This document shows positions 56,701 through 64,000 of a stretch of DNA of 64,000 nucleotides, piece by piece. The notes beneath the pieces were generated by a model. That model saw nothing but the letters and a program-made list of their open reading frames with translations. It was not told the origin of the DNA and searched no databases. Position numbers and translations under genes: made by a program. Each line of letters starts with the position of its first letter. Position 1 is the first letter of the stretch. Location: assembly GCA_030035585.1 (NCBI GenBank), contig CM057476.1, positions 17,592,501 through 17,656,500 of the forward strand, given 5' to 3'. Source of the stretch: Dugong dugon. Lineage: Eukaryota; Chordata; Mammalia; Sirenia; Dugongidae.

Positions 56701-58074
56701 CAGAAATAAACTGCTCCCACTCCTGACCCTCCTCCACCATGCCCTAGAAGCCCTCCTCCTGAGAAGGTAACCTTGAGCTTCTGGGCTTTGTAGATGCCTT
56801 TACCTGAGACCTGACGACGTGACAGAAGGCAACTGTGCTGAAGAACTATTACAGAACTCCCATCGGGTCGTGGAGGAATATTTTGTGGCCCCTCCAGGTA
56901 TGTGTTACCCAGAATGGCTTAACATAGTCACACGTGAACTAATGAAGGAAGGTAGAACTGTGAAGACCTAACGAGCTAAGTGAAAGCACCTTAGAAAGTG
57001 TAACATGCATACAGATGGTGGCATTCAGGTGGCAGTAAGAGTCCAGGGGTCACGCTCACCTTTAGCAGCCCAGTCGTAACAGAAATGAGCAAGCCAGGAT
57101 TAGAGGGTCTATGTGTACACGTCTGGAGCTTGAGCTCTGCCTGAAGGGGCAGCTAGCATCCACTGCTGTTCATTTGGTGCCAGGCAGGAACACAAGCCCA
57201 TTTTCCCAGAGAACCTGGACATCTGGCATTTTGTGTGATATTCTCCAAGTTTTAAGTGTTGGCAACTAATTCAACATTTAAAAAATACTATGCAGGGCAA
57301 ATAAAATATACCTGCAAAGCCACATGCAGTTGTTACATTTGCCCTGGTCAGCTCAAAGGTTACCTCTTTGTTCAAGACCAACCAGTTACACAAAGTTCTG
57401 GTCGAAGCCAAGGATTGGAAGCTAGAAAATATGAGCTAAACTCTTAAAATGTGTCTGATTAACTACTGCAGTTAACTGTGGAGAGAAATTTTATAATCAC
57501 TTCATCTCAGAGCCTAAGAGTTGTCACTGCTTACATATCCATTGATCATAGATCCCACTGCCGTCGAATTGATTCTGACTCATAGTGACCCTTTAGGACA
57601 AGGTAGAACTGCCCCGTAGGGTTTCCAAGGAGAGCTGGTGGGTCTGAACCGCCGACCTTTTGGTTAGCAGCTGTAGCTCTTAGCCACTGCACCATCAGGG
57701 TTTCCTGATCATAGGTAAGTTCTCTCAAATAGAACCTTGCTTCAAGCTTTGCTGCTTAGGACAAACTGAGTTCAGTCTTTTCCTTCTACCCCTATATGCA
57801 CACATATGGCTAATCAGCCTCTTCACTGAAAAGCATGCATAATCTAGCTTAGCTTATAACTAACTGTGATTCTTTTAGATACTAACAGTTAGAAAAATCA
57901 GACAGTACCTACACTTACTTCCACTGCATATTTTCCTGACAAACCAAGTGATTAACTCAGTAGAGCGTGCTGGGCAGCAGGCTCAGCTGTAACATTCTTT
58001 TTTGCTATTGTTTGCAAACAGGTAATATCTCTCTGGCAAAGCTGGATGAACAGGAGCCCTCCCCACGTGGCTGA
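50713..58074 (+). CDS. GATC: Glutamyl-tRNA(Gln) amidotransferase subunit C, mitochondrial (4 coding exons)
   Basis: This is subunit C of the mitochondrial GatCAB complex with QRSL1 (GatA) and GATB. The complex converts Glu-tRNA(Gln) to Gln-tRNA(Gln) for organelle translation. Exons 50713-50793, 50886-51058, 56794-56897 and 58022-58074 join in frame to give 136 residues, the human length. Residues 1 to about 22 are Arg-rich and acid-free ([16 protein letters not shown]), as in a mitochondrial presequence. The GatC core follows: [20 protein letters not shown], then [31 protein letters not shown] and [20 protein letters not shown]. All donors are GT and all acceptors AG. Intron 2 (5.7 kb) and intron 3 (1.1 kb) carry repeats. 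No disabling change was seen. Confidence 0.97.
50886..51058 (+). CDS. GATC: GATC coding exon 2
   Basis: It follows a C-rich acceptor and encodes [16 protein letters not shown] through ESVLED. It ends in phase 2 before gtaaac. Confidence 0.96.
51110..51720 (-). repeat. MIR scrap and L2 fragment in GATC intron 2
   Basis: 51130-51210 is MIR-like. 51290-51720 is antisense L2 (TGGGATCTTTGCACTTACTC, ACAGTCTGCCTCC). Confidence 0.75.
52205..52480 (-). mobile_element. L1-type LINE 3' end in GATC intron 2
   Basis: Antisense: TTTATTGTGTTTTTGGTGAA, homologous to the 27.4-kb copy (TTCCATTTCCATTAATCTAG). Confidence 0.8.
52710..53240 (-). repeat. MIR scrap and L2 in GATC intron 2
   Basis: L2 phrases: GGAGGCTTCCCAGTGCCCTT and GTCCAGCACTGAGTAGACTC. 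Confidence 0.75.
53650..53860 (-). repeat. MIR SINE in GATC intron 2
   Basis: Antisense: ATGTTTTATAGATGAAGAAA, then CTCACAGGCAGTGAG. Confidence 0.8.
53861..55075. other. GATC intron 2, mostly unique
   Basis: A MIR-like scrap at about 54,545-54,610. No exon recognised. Confidence 0.4.
55080..55230 (-). repeat. MIR SINE in GATC intron 2
   Basis: Antisense: AGGGAACTGAAGCATGAGGA; diverged. Confidence 0.65.
55385..55502 (+). repeat. L1-type 3' end, copy C
   Basis: GGTGAGAATGGTTGCACAAT through GCTGTGTATATTTCAACAAC matches the ends of copies A (1.6-1.9 kb) and B (23.6-23.8 kb). Confidence 0.75.
55503..56245. other. GATC intron 2, unique
   Basis: A 21-base A-run at about 56,126-56,146. I could not link it to a repeat body with confidence. 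Confidence 0.35.
56250..56615 (-). repeat. L2 LINE fragment in GATC intron 2
   Basis: Antisense L2 ending GTCACCCAATAAATATTTTT, 180 bp before exon 3. Confidence 0.75.
56794..56897 (+). CDS. GATC: GATC coding exon 3
   Basis: It follows the acceptor tttgtag and encodes [20 protein letters not shown] through VAPP. It ends in phase 1 before gtatgt. Frame and phase fit exons 2 and 4. Confidence 0.95.
57552..57705 (-). repeat. AfroSINE in GATC intron 3
   Basis: Antisense; TGATCATAG is duplicated at 57543-57551 and about 57706-57714. Confidence 0.95.
58022..58074 (+). CDS. GATC: GATC coding exon 4 and stop
   Basis: It follows the acceptor aaacag and encodes [17 protein letters not shown] with TGA at 58072-58074. 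The last residues differ from the human tail as I recall it, which is normal drift at a free C-terminus. Confidence 0.94.
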
Positions 58075-58705
58075 GTAGCGATTCTGTGAAGGGACTATCC
58101 TGTGAACACCCGACATCCCCAATTCCTTCAGTCACCTGACAAAAACAGACGCATAAGTATTTTTCAGTAACTGACTCTTCCGAAGGCAGAACTTAGAAAG
58201 ATCTGGCCAAAGGGAGGCAATGAATTCCTGATGCTAGTGGAAATAAAGGGCCTTGTGAGCTCTGGAGGAAACAGATCAAGTGCTCACTTACACACCTGTT
58301 CACTATGGAAGACACTGTCTCTTTTGCCTCCCCTGAAAAACGGCTGTATACAAAACTTCATTCAAGTTTTTCTGTTTATGTAAATGGTAGACAGAGCATC
58401 TGATCACTTTGACAACCTGAGTTATCATTTTTTAGTTGCTGTTTTCTTTGACCTGAGCAGCAGCCTTATCTCTAACAGTTCATCTCAGATTTGTTACTCA
58501 CTTGGTTCGAAGCACAGGGCTTTTTGCTAAAGTCTGAGGACTGTTCAAAGTAGACTATGGTTATTATATGCATAAAGGATACTAGCCACACCTACGGGTT
58601 ATCTTTTTAACGTATGCCTGGGACAAAGTAGCCCCCCGCCCCAATCTCCCTTACTGCTGCAATTACTGAATTGAAATGAATAAAAGATGGTGTTTTCTGT
58701 TTGTT
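58075..58705 (+). terminator. GATC: GATC 3' UTR with two poly(A) signals
   Basis: AATAAA occurs at 58242-58247 and again at 58679-58684, giving possible short and long 3' UTRs. An AfroSINE begins about 100 bases after the second signal. Confidence 0.6.
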
Positions 58706-58792
58706 CAAAAAGGTCCGATACCCAGGATAAATGACAGACCTGGGGTAAAAGTGAAAGAGCCTGATTTTTTTTTCCCCTAACCAATCTGCCAC

Positions 58793-58970
58793 GGAAACTC
58801 TGGTGGCACAGTGGTTAATAACTACAGCTGCTAACCAAAAGGTCAGCAGTTCAAATCCACCAGACACTCCTTGGAAACCCTATGGGGCAGTTCTACTCTG
58901 TCCTATAGGGTCGCTGAGAGTCGGAATCACTCCACAGCAGCAGGTTTGGTGTTTTTTGTTTTTTTTTTTT
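58793..58970 (+). repeat. AfroSINE between GATC and SRSF9
   Basis: Sense copy with a T-rich end; AATCTGCC before and AATCTACC after suggest the target duplication. It sits where the two convergent 3' UTRs approach. Confidence 0.92.
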
Positions 58971-59716
58971 AATCTACCAAAGTTGGTTTTGGCTAAGAAT
59001 TTCCCATTGATCTTTGTGCTGCAGCCATGTTTAAAAAAAAAAAAAAAGCCCAGTTTGAGTCTTCCCATTCCTGATGTGCAATGCTCCCTTTTTAAGGCAA
59101 CTTACTTTTAGAAGCTTGGCCTTAAAACTGTAAGAGATCTCTGAACCTGCCCATAGGATTGAAAGTCTCAAACCTTCAGACCAATTTATCTTTATCCACA
59201 TATAAAGCTACACATTCCTGCTCTTTACTAATTGGTACAAGTTGCTACTACAACTCCATGGACTTTTTAAACCAGCGTACTTGTTTGGTGAAATCTGTGA
59301 ACTTAATCAAGGACAACCACACATGTCAATTACTAAACGTTTAAAATATATTTCTAAACAGAATGGGCCAACTCAGTCACAGTTACTGCTGATCTCCATA
59401 GCAGAGCAACCCACAAAAACACACAGCACTGATTTTTTTTTTCCCATAATCAGGGGTGAAAAATATACAACTTGTTTCTGAACCAAAACCACAATTTCAG
59501 CAGTTTAAAATGTTTCACTGCTAATAATGGCCCTGGTAGAAATTATGTAAGTTTTTTTGTGTTTTTTTTTTTTTCCTTAAAAAAAAAAAAAAAAAGAAAA
59601 AGAAAATTAAAAAAATTTCCTAAGACACTAAATCATCAATCTGGAATGTAGATTCTGAGCACAAAGCAGCTCAGTTCACACTAAAAAATAAAGAACAAAT
59701 TCTATCGCCGGTTGTC

Positions 59717-59860
59717 TCAGTAGGGCCTGAAAGGAGAGTAGTAGTGTGGGGAACCCCTGCTTTGGTATGGAGAGTCACGGCCCCTTGACCCAGACCGAGA
59801 CCGTGAGTAGCCATAGCTGGTGCTTCTCTCTGGATAAACTCGGATGTAGGATGTTTCACC
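59717..59860 (-). CDS. SRSF9: SRSF9 last coding exon (RS tail)
   Basis: It follows the acceptor attttag and encodes 47 residues from [15 protein letters not shown] to PFRPY with TGA at 59719-59717. Confidence 0.96.
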   Translation of the reverse strand, partial: GETSYIRVYPERSTSYGYSRSRSGSRGRDSPYQSRGSPHYYSPFRPY

Positions 59861-61556
59861 CTAAAATTCAAACAAAAAGAGGAAAGGAAAAAAATAAGAG
59901 ACTTAAAAAAAAAAGGCAGACCAATACCTAACATGGTTGACTAACAATAATAGTTAACTACTGAGCATTTACCATGCCTGGCACGGCATGATACTTTACA
60001 TGAATTATCTTGTTAAACCTTCAAAATAACACTACAAGGTAGATACTCTTACTATCCCCATTTCAAAGATGAGAACAAGTGGCACAATAAATAGCAGCCT
60101 GGCATGTGATAAATGCCCAAGTATGAGTTATCATTATTAATGACATCCAAATTATTGCTACTGACGCCGGAAAGGTTCTCAGAGGTCAGTCTCCTGCTAC
60201 CTCATATACACATCTTTGAATAAGCATCTAGGAAGGAGCTAACCTGTATTAAACAACTCCCATGTGTCAGGACCTGGGCTAAATAGTTTTTGTCATAGTT
60301 TTGTAAGCCAGTGATATTCTTGTGACCATTTTGCATATAGAGGAACTGGGGTTCAGAAAGTAGCTTGGCTAAGAAATTAAGAAGCAGCAGGAGTCACATC
60401 CAGGTTGGCCTTGTCTCCAGACCCTTTGCCCTCAGCCAGTATTCCTGGAAGATCTAAAGATGTTAAACGTGAAAGAAGGCATGTGCTTTCTACCTAAATG
60501 AACTCAGTAATAGGATTTACCCTACTGAGGTCCTGCTTTGCAGGGTAACTGAAGGACGGCCAGATGCTGACTCTTTTTGCTCCAAACTCAAGGCCTAGAG
60601 GATAGTCTGAGCAAAAAGCATAGTTAAGCAATGCAAAGACCAGCCTTCAAACCATAAAACTAGGGAATTATATGAATCCTAAATAAAAAGAAAACAAGTC
60701 CAGAAATCCACATCACCCAGACAACCCTAGTCAGGGCAGGATAACAAAAAAAAAAAAAAAAAAAAAAAAGAATGTCCTATTGGTGGTCTGGCCTCCGGTC
60801 TCAATGGTATCAAAAGGATAGTCACCAACCACTTGAGTCAGATGGAGAGATACAAAGCCACAGTACCTTACTAAAAGGAATGACGTCAAGAACTAAGCAC
60901 AGGTGACCAACAAGAAAATGTCAAGCTGGCTCAGGTTTCAGAGGGCCCTGCATTGTTTCGGAAAGGAAAAGTGAAGTGACAACTCAGGGATAGCAGGAGC
61001 TAGAAGGTCTGAGATGATGAGGGCGCCCCGTAGAGCCCAGCCTAGACCCAGAGGAGGTGCAGCCATATAGGTTAGGTTCACTGGGGACACTGCCAATTAA
61101 GCCAGTTGTGAAAGGGCTATCACAGAACAGCTCACCACATTATGACAGACTGTGCCAGCATTCACTCCAGGTTACAAATACTATGAATGCAGACCTCTCT
61201 GCTATGACTCTGCAGGGCTCAGGCATGGTGAATCACCCGGCTCTGTCCACTTGTGATAGAGCTATAGTGATACTGTGAAGTCATTAAGTGGCAGTAAATG
61301 CACAGTCTGTAGCTAGTTCTGCTAGGACAGGTTCAGGTGGAGTACCCTGGGTTCAAACACCTCAACAGAAGGTGGGGACCCACCTCATGAGAGCGGAATT
61401 TGGTGTCATCCAGTTTACGCAGGGCATATTCCATATCTTCTTTTCTGAGATATTCAACCATCCCCATTCCATCCTTCTGCACATCTGCGTAACAGACATC
61501 CCCAGCCTCTCGCATGTGATCCTTCAGGTCCTGCCAGCTGCCTGATGGAGGAAGTC
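59717..61556 (-). CDS. SRSF9: Serine/arginine-rich splicing factor 9, last two coding exons (partial)
   Basis: SRSF9 (SRp30c) is a nuclear splicing regulator with RRM1, an atypical RRM2 and a short RS tail. Only the 3' part is in the window: exons 61556-61384 and 59860-59717, corresponding to about residues 117-221. Exon 3 has the invariant SWQDLKD heptapeptide of the pseudo-RRM that binds GGA-type RNA, followed by [13 protein letters not shown] and [18 protein letters not shown]. The last exon encodes SYIRVYPE, then the SR/RS tail ([13 protein letters not shown]) and ends PFRPY. The phase at the acceptor of exon 3 requires an upstream exon, which is not between 61,557 and 64,000, so exons 1-2 lie beyond the right edge. 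The gene is tail-to-tail with GATC. I saw no canonical AATAAA after the stop; AATATA near 59346-59351 is a weak candidate. Confidence 0.96.
59940..60140 (-). repeat. MIR SINE in SRSF9 intron
   Basis: CATGCCTGGCACGGCATGAT, then TATCCCCATTTCAAAGATGA. Confidence 0.85.
60230..60430 (-). repeat. MIR SINE in SRSF9 intron
   Basis: CCCATGTGTCAGGACCTGGG, then CATTTTGCATATAGAGGAAC. Confidence 0.7.
60431..61383. other. SRSF9 last intron, unique part
   Basis: An A-run at 60748-60769. Otherwise nothing was recognised. Confidence 0.4.
61384..61556 (-). CDS. SRSF9: SRSF9 coding exon 3 (RRM2)
   Basis: It follows the acceptor ttgcctag and encodes [20 protein letters not shown] to FRSHE. It ends on a codon border before gtgggt. 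Confidence 0.95.
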
Positions 61557-62066
61557 CTAGGCAAAGAGAACATAAAGAAAAGAGGCTACACTCTTCAACC
61601 ACATTACCACCTTACCAAGAGCCAGCAATACCTACAGTCCCTCCTCTGTCAATCACCACTTTTAAATCCTGAGGGTCTTGGTAAGAGACATGAAACCAGA
61701 GAAGAACACTAAGGTATACGTGGTAAACCATGTTAAGACACTGGTCCGAAGCTTTCCAACAGAGCAAGAAGTCCATCCTCTGACAGGTTTACTAGCTCTG
61801 ACAATTCATAGCCTCTTTCTTTGTCCTTCGTAATTAACACCAAACTCCTAAAAATTTGAGTTTTAATTGATTCCATTATGAAATTTATTTGTACCATTAC
61901 AAAATTTACCATTACCATTTCTTTCTTGCTTAGCCAGATTCCCAGGACATGGGGATTTTGAAACCAGCCAATGAAATAACTGAAGTGTAGCTGAAGGTAA
62001 ACAACACAACTAAAAAATTTAAAGAGTTTATCTTGTTGGTGTGACTGACTGACAAACTAGACAAAA

Positions 62067-62264
62067 CTCCTTGCTGTAGAGTTGATTCCAACTCCTAACG
62101 ACCCTACAGGGCAGAGTAGAATGGCCCCACAGAGTTTCCAAGGCTGTAATCTTTACGGAAGCAGACTGCCACATCTTTCTCCCATGGAGCAGCTGGTGGG
62201 TTCGAACCGCCAACCTTTTGGTTAGCAGCTGAGCGCTATAACCGCTGTGCCACCAGGGCTCCGA
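62067..62264 (-). repeat. AfroSINE in SRSF9 intron
   Basis: Sense with respect to SRSF9; ACTAGACAAA before and AGTAGACAAAG after. Confidence 0.94.
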
Positions 62265-62320
62265 AAGTAGACAAAGTACCTCTTAAAAGATCACCAATCA
62301 CCAACATTCTTCGATACAGT

Positions 62321-62337
62321 GGGGGGGGGGGGGGGGG
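62321..62337 (+). repeat. G17 homopolymer in SRSF9 intron
   Basis: Seventeen consecutive G, so C17 in SRSF9 pre-mRNA. The exact length may be affected by sequencing. Confidence 0.85.
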
Positions 62338-62610
62338 TAAGGCTCAGACGCTAAAACTAGTCGGGAGTCATACAACCCTACCTGATGTTCATGAAAGGGA
62401 AATGTGCTCCTGCTCTCAAAGGCTGTGTTTACCGCTCACAGCTCAGGACTGCAGCCATTTCCTAACAGTTTTCTAAGCAGGATTTCAGAGCAGCATGGAG
62501 AGAAAAAAAGATATGTATGATATCCTGAAGGAGGGAATAGAGTTCTGGAGTTAAAAAAATTACAAAGGGACACAAGATAGGCAGATACTGAAAGTATCAC
62601 TGTTAAGCTA

Positions 62611-63165
62611 TGTTAAGGATTGAATTGTGTCCTCCTCTCCCCCCTCCAAAAAAAAAAAAAAACCATTGCATATGAGTTGATTCTGACTCATAGCAACCCT
62701 ATACGACAGAGTAGAACTACCCCAATAAGGTTTCCAAGCAGCAGATAGTGGATTCAAACTGCCGACCTTTTGGTTAGAAGCTGAGTTATTAACTACTGTG
62801 CCACTAGGGCTCCCCCCACCTCCAAAAAATGTGTTGTAAATACCAGCTTCTAGGCCTGTGGTTATAATCCCATCTGGGAATGGGTTGTCTCTGTTATGTG
62901 AATGAGGCAGGATTAGTGTAGGGTGCCTCTTGAGTCAGTCTCTTTTGAGATATAAAAGAGATTTAACAAGCAAGTAAAAGCAGACAAGGGGGAAGAGACA
63001 TGTCAAGGCACATGAAGACTGCCCAGAAGCAGAGGCTCAAAAAGACAAGGATCTTCTTCCAGAGCTGACAGACAGAAAGCCTTCCCCTAGAGCTGGCACC
63101 CTGAACTCGGACTTCTAGCTTCCTGAACTGTGAGAAAATAAATTTTGTTAAAGCCAGCCATTTGT
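62611..63165 (+). mobile_element. MaLR/ERVL-like LTR with AfroSINE inside
   Basis: Starts TGTTAAGGATTGAATTGTG; ends near AAATAAATTTTGTTAAAGCC. It is the same family as 26175-26790. No viral genes are present. Confidence 0.75.
62655..62812 (-). repeat. AfroSINE nested in LTR
   Basis: Antisense with an A-run; flanked by CCCCTCCAAAAA and CCACCTCCAAAAA. Confidence 0.93.
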
Positions 63166-63199
63166 GAAGGGAAGGACAGCACACACTACAGGGGAAGTC

Positions 63200-64000
63200 A
63201 ACACAACTGGACTAAACCAAAGCTAAGAAGTTTCCTGAATACAACTAAACACTTCAAGGGACGGAGTAGCAGGGGCAGGGGTCTGGGGACCATGGTTTCA
63301 GGAGACATCTAGGTCAACTGGCATCACAAAATCTATTAAAAAAACATTCTGCATCCCACTTTGGTGAGTGGTATCTGGGGTCTTAAAAGCTAGTGAGTGG
63401 CCATCTAAGATGCATCAATTGGTCCCAACTACCTGGAGTAAAGGCGAATGAAGAACACCAAAGACACAAGGAAAGTATTAGCCCAAGAGACAGAAAGGGC
63501 CACATAAAACAGAGACTTCATCAGCCTGAGACCAGAAGAACTAAATGGTGCCCAGCTACCACCAATGACCACCCTGACAGGGAACACAACAGAGTCCCTG
63601 ACGGGGCAGGAAAGTGCTGTGCAGAACTCAAATTTTAGTAAAAAGACAAGACTTAATGGTTTGTTTGAGACTGGAGGGACCCTGTAAGACATGGCCCCCA
63701 GACTGTTAGCCCAAAACTAAAACGATTCCCAAGGCCATCCCTTCAGACAAAGATTAGACTGGACTATGGGACATAAAATGATACTTATGAGTGTGCTTCT
63801 TAGCTCAAGTAGATACATGAGACTAAATGGGCAGCTCCTGTCCAGAGGCGAGACGAAAAGAAAGAGAGGGTCAGGAGCTGGCTGAATGGACATGGGAAAT
63901 CCAGGGTGGAAAGGAGGAGTGTGCAGTCACAGTACAGGGAGAGCAACAAGGGTCACATAACAACGTATGTATAAATTTTTGTATGAGAGACTAACTTAAA
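63200..64000 (+). mobile_element. L1-type LINE 3' UTR, runs off the window
   Basis: Homologous to 39690-40347 (CAGCTACCACCA, GAGACTAAATGGGCA, ACAAGGGTCACATAACAA). Confidence 0.75.

Noticed and set aside
61557..64000. Search for SRSF9 exons 1-2 (RRM1)
   Set aside because: No RRM1-like translation on the minus strand; the interval is SINE, LTR and LINE sequence, so these exons lie outside the window.

Overview
This is vertebrate nuclear DNA, almost certainly from an afrotherian mammal and most likely an elephant or close relative. The main evidence is more than 40 copies of a tRNA-derived SINE with the AfroSINE layout: a head with Pol III A and B boxes, and a tail shared with an RTE-type LINE. 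AfroSINEs are known only from Afrotheria. Four genes with spliced, intact coding exons sit in the right third. Their order and orientation match human 12q24.31 as I recall it: COX6A1 (+), TRIAP1 (-), GATC (+), SRSF9 (-).

Positions 1-42,700 hold no coding gene that I can support. In human the corresponding interval lies between MSI1 and COX6A1. The stretch is a mosaic of AfroSINEs, MIR and L2 relics, L1 3' ends, three solo MaLR-like LTRs with perfect 5-bp target duplications (a fourth has an imperfect one), hAT and pogo-like DNA transposon relics, and one RTE LINE fragment carrying a dead reverse transcriptase. Between these lie repeat-poor islands: 1-480, 2,990-3,660, 5,550-6,170, 9,170-9,720, 21,950-22,600 and 32,500-32,930. 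They are the best candidates for regulatory DNA. The GC-rich island at 5.55-6.17 kb carries a symmetric cluster of SOX/TCF-like words.

Positions 42,700-46,700 hold COX6A1 (3 exons, 109 aa) behind a CpG-rich promoter with NRF-1-like, CCAAT and ETS-like sites. Positions 49,390-58,700 hold TRIAP1 (2 exons, 76 aa) and GATC (4 exons, 136 aa). They diverge from a 112-bp shared promoter containing a perfect 12-bp palindrome around TTACGTAA. Positions 59,717-61,556 hold the last two coding exons of SRSF9, convergent with GATC. Its first exons lie beyond the right edge, and 61.6-64 kb is SRSF9 intron full of repeats.

Three of the four genes make mitochondrial proteins: a cytochrome c oxidase subunit, an intermembrane-space twin-CX9C lipid-transfer partner, and a subunit of the Gln-tRNA amidotransferase. 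SRSF9 is a nuclear splicing factor. I found no sign of a new multi-gene system. The most unusual material is in retroelement structure: SINE dimers, 3'-truncated SINEs with perfect target duplications, a 35-bp duplication, a tRNA-Gly-headed SINE, and nested insertions. Repeat family names come from recognition of sequence, not from a database search, and repeat borders are approximate unless a target duplication is given.
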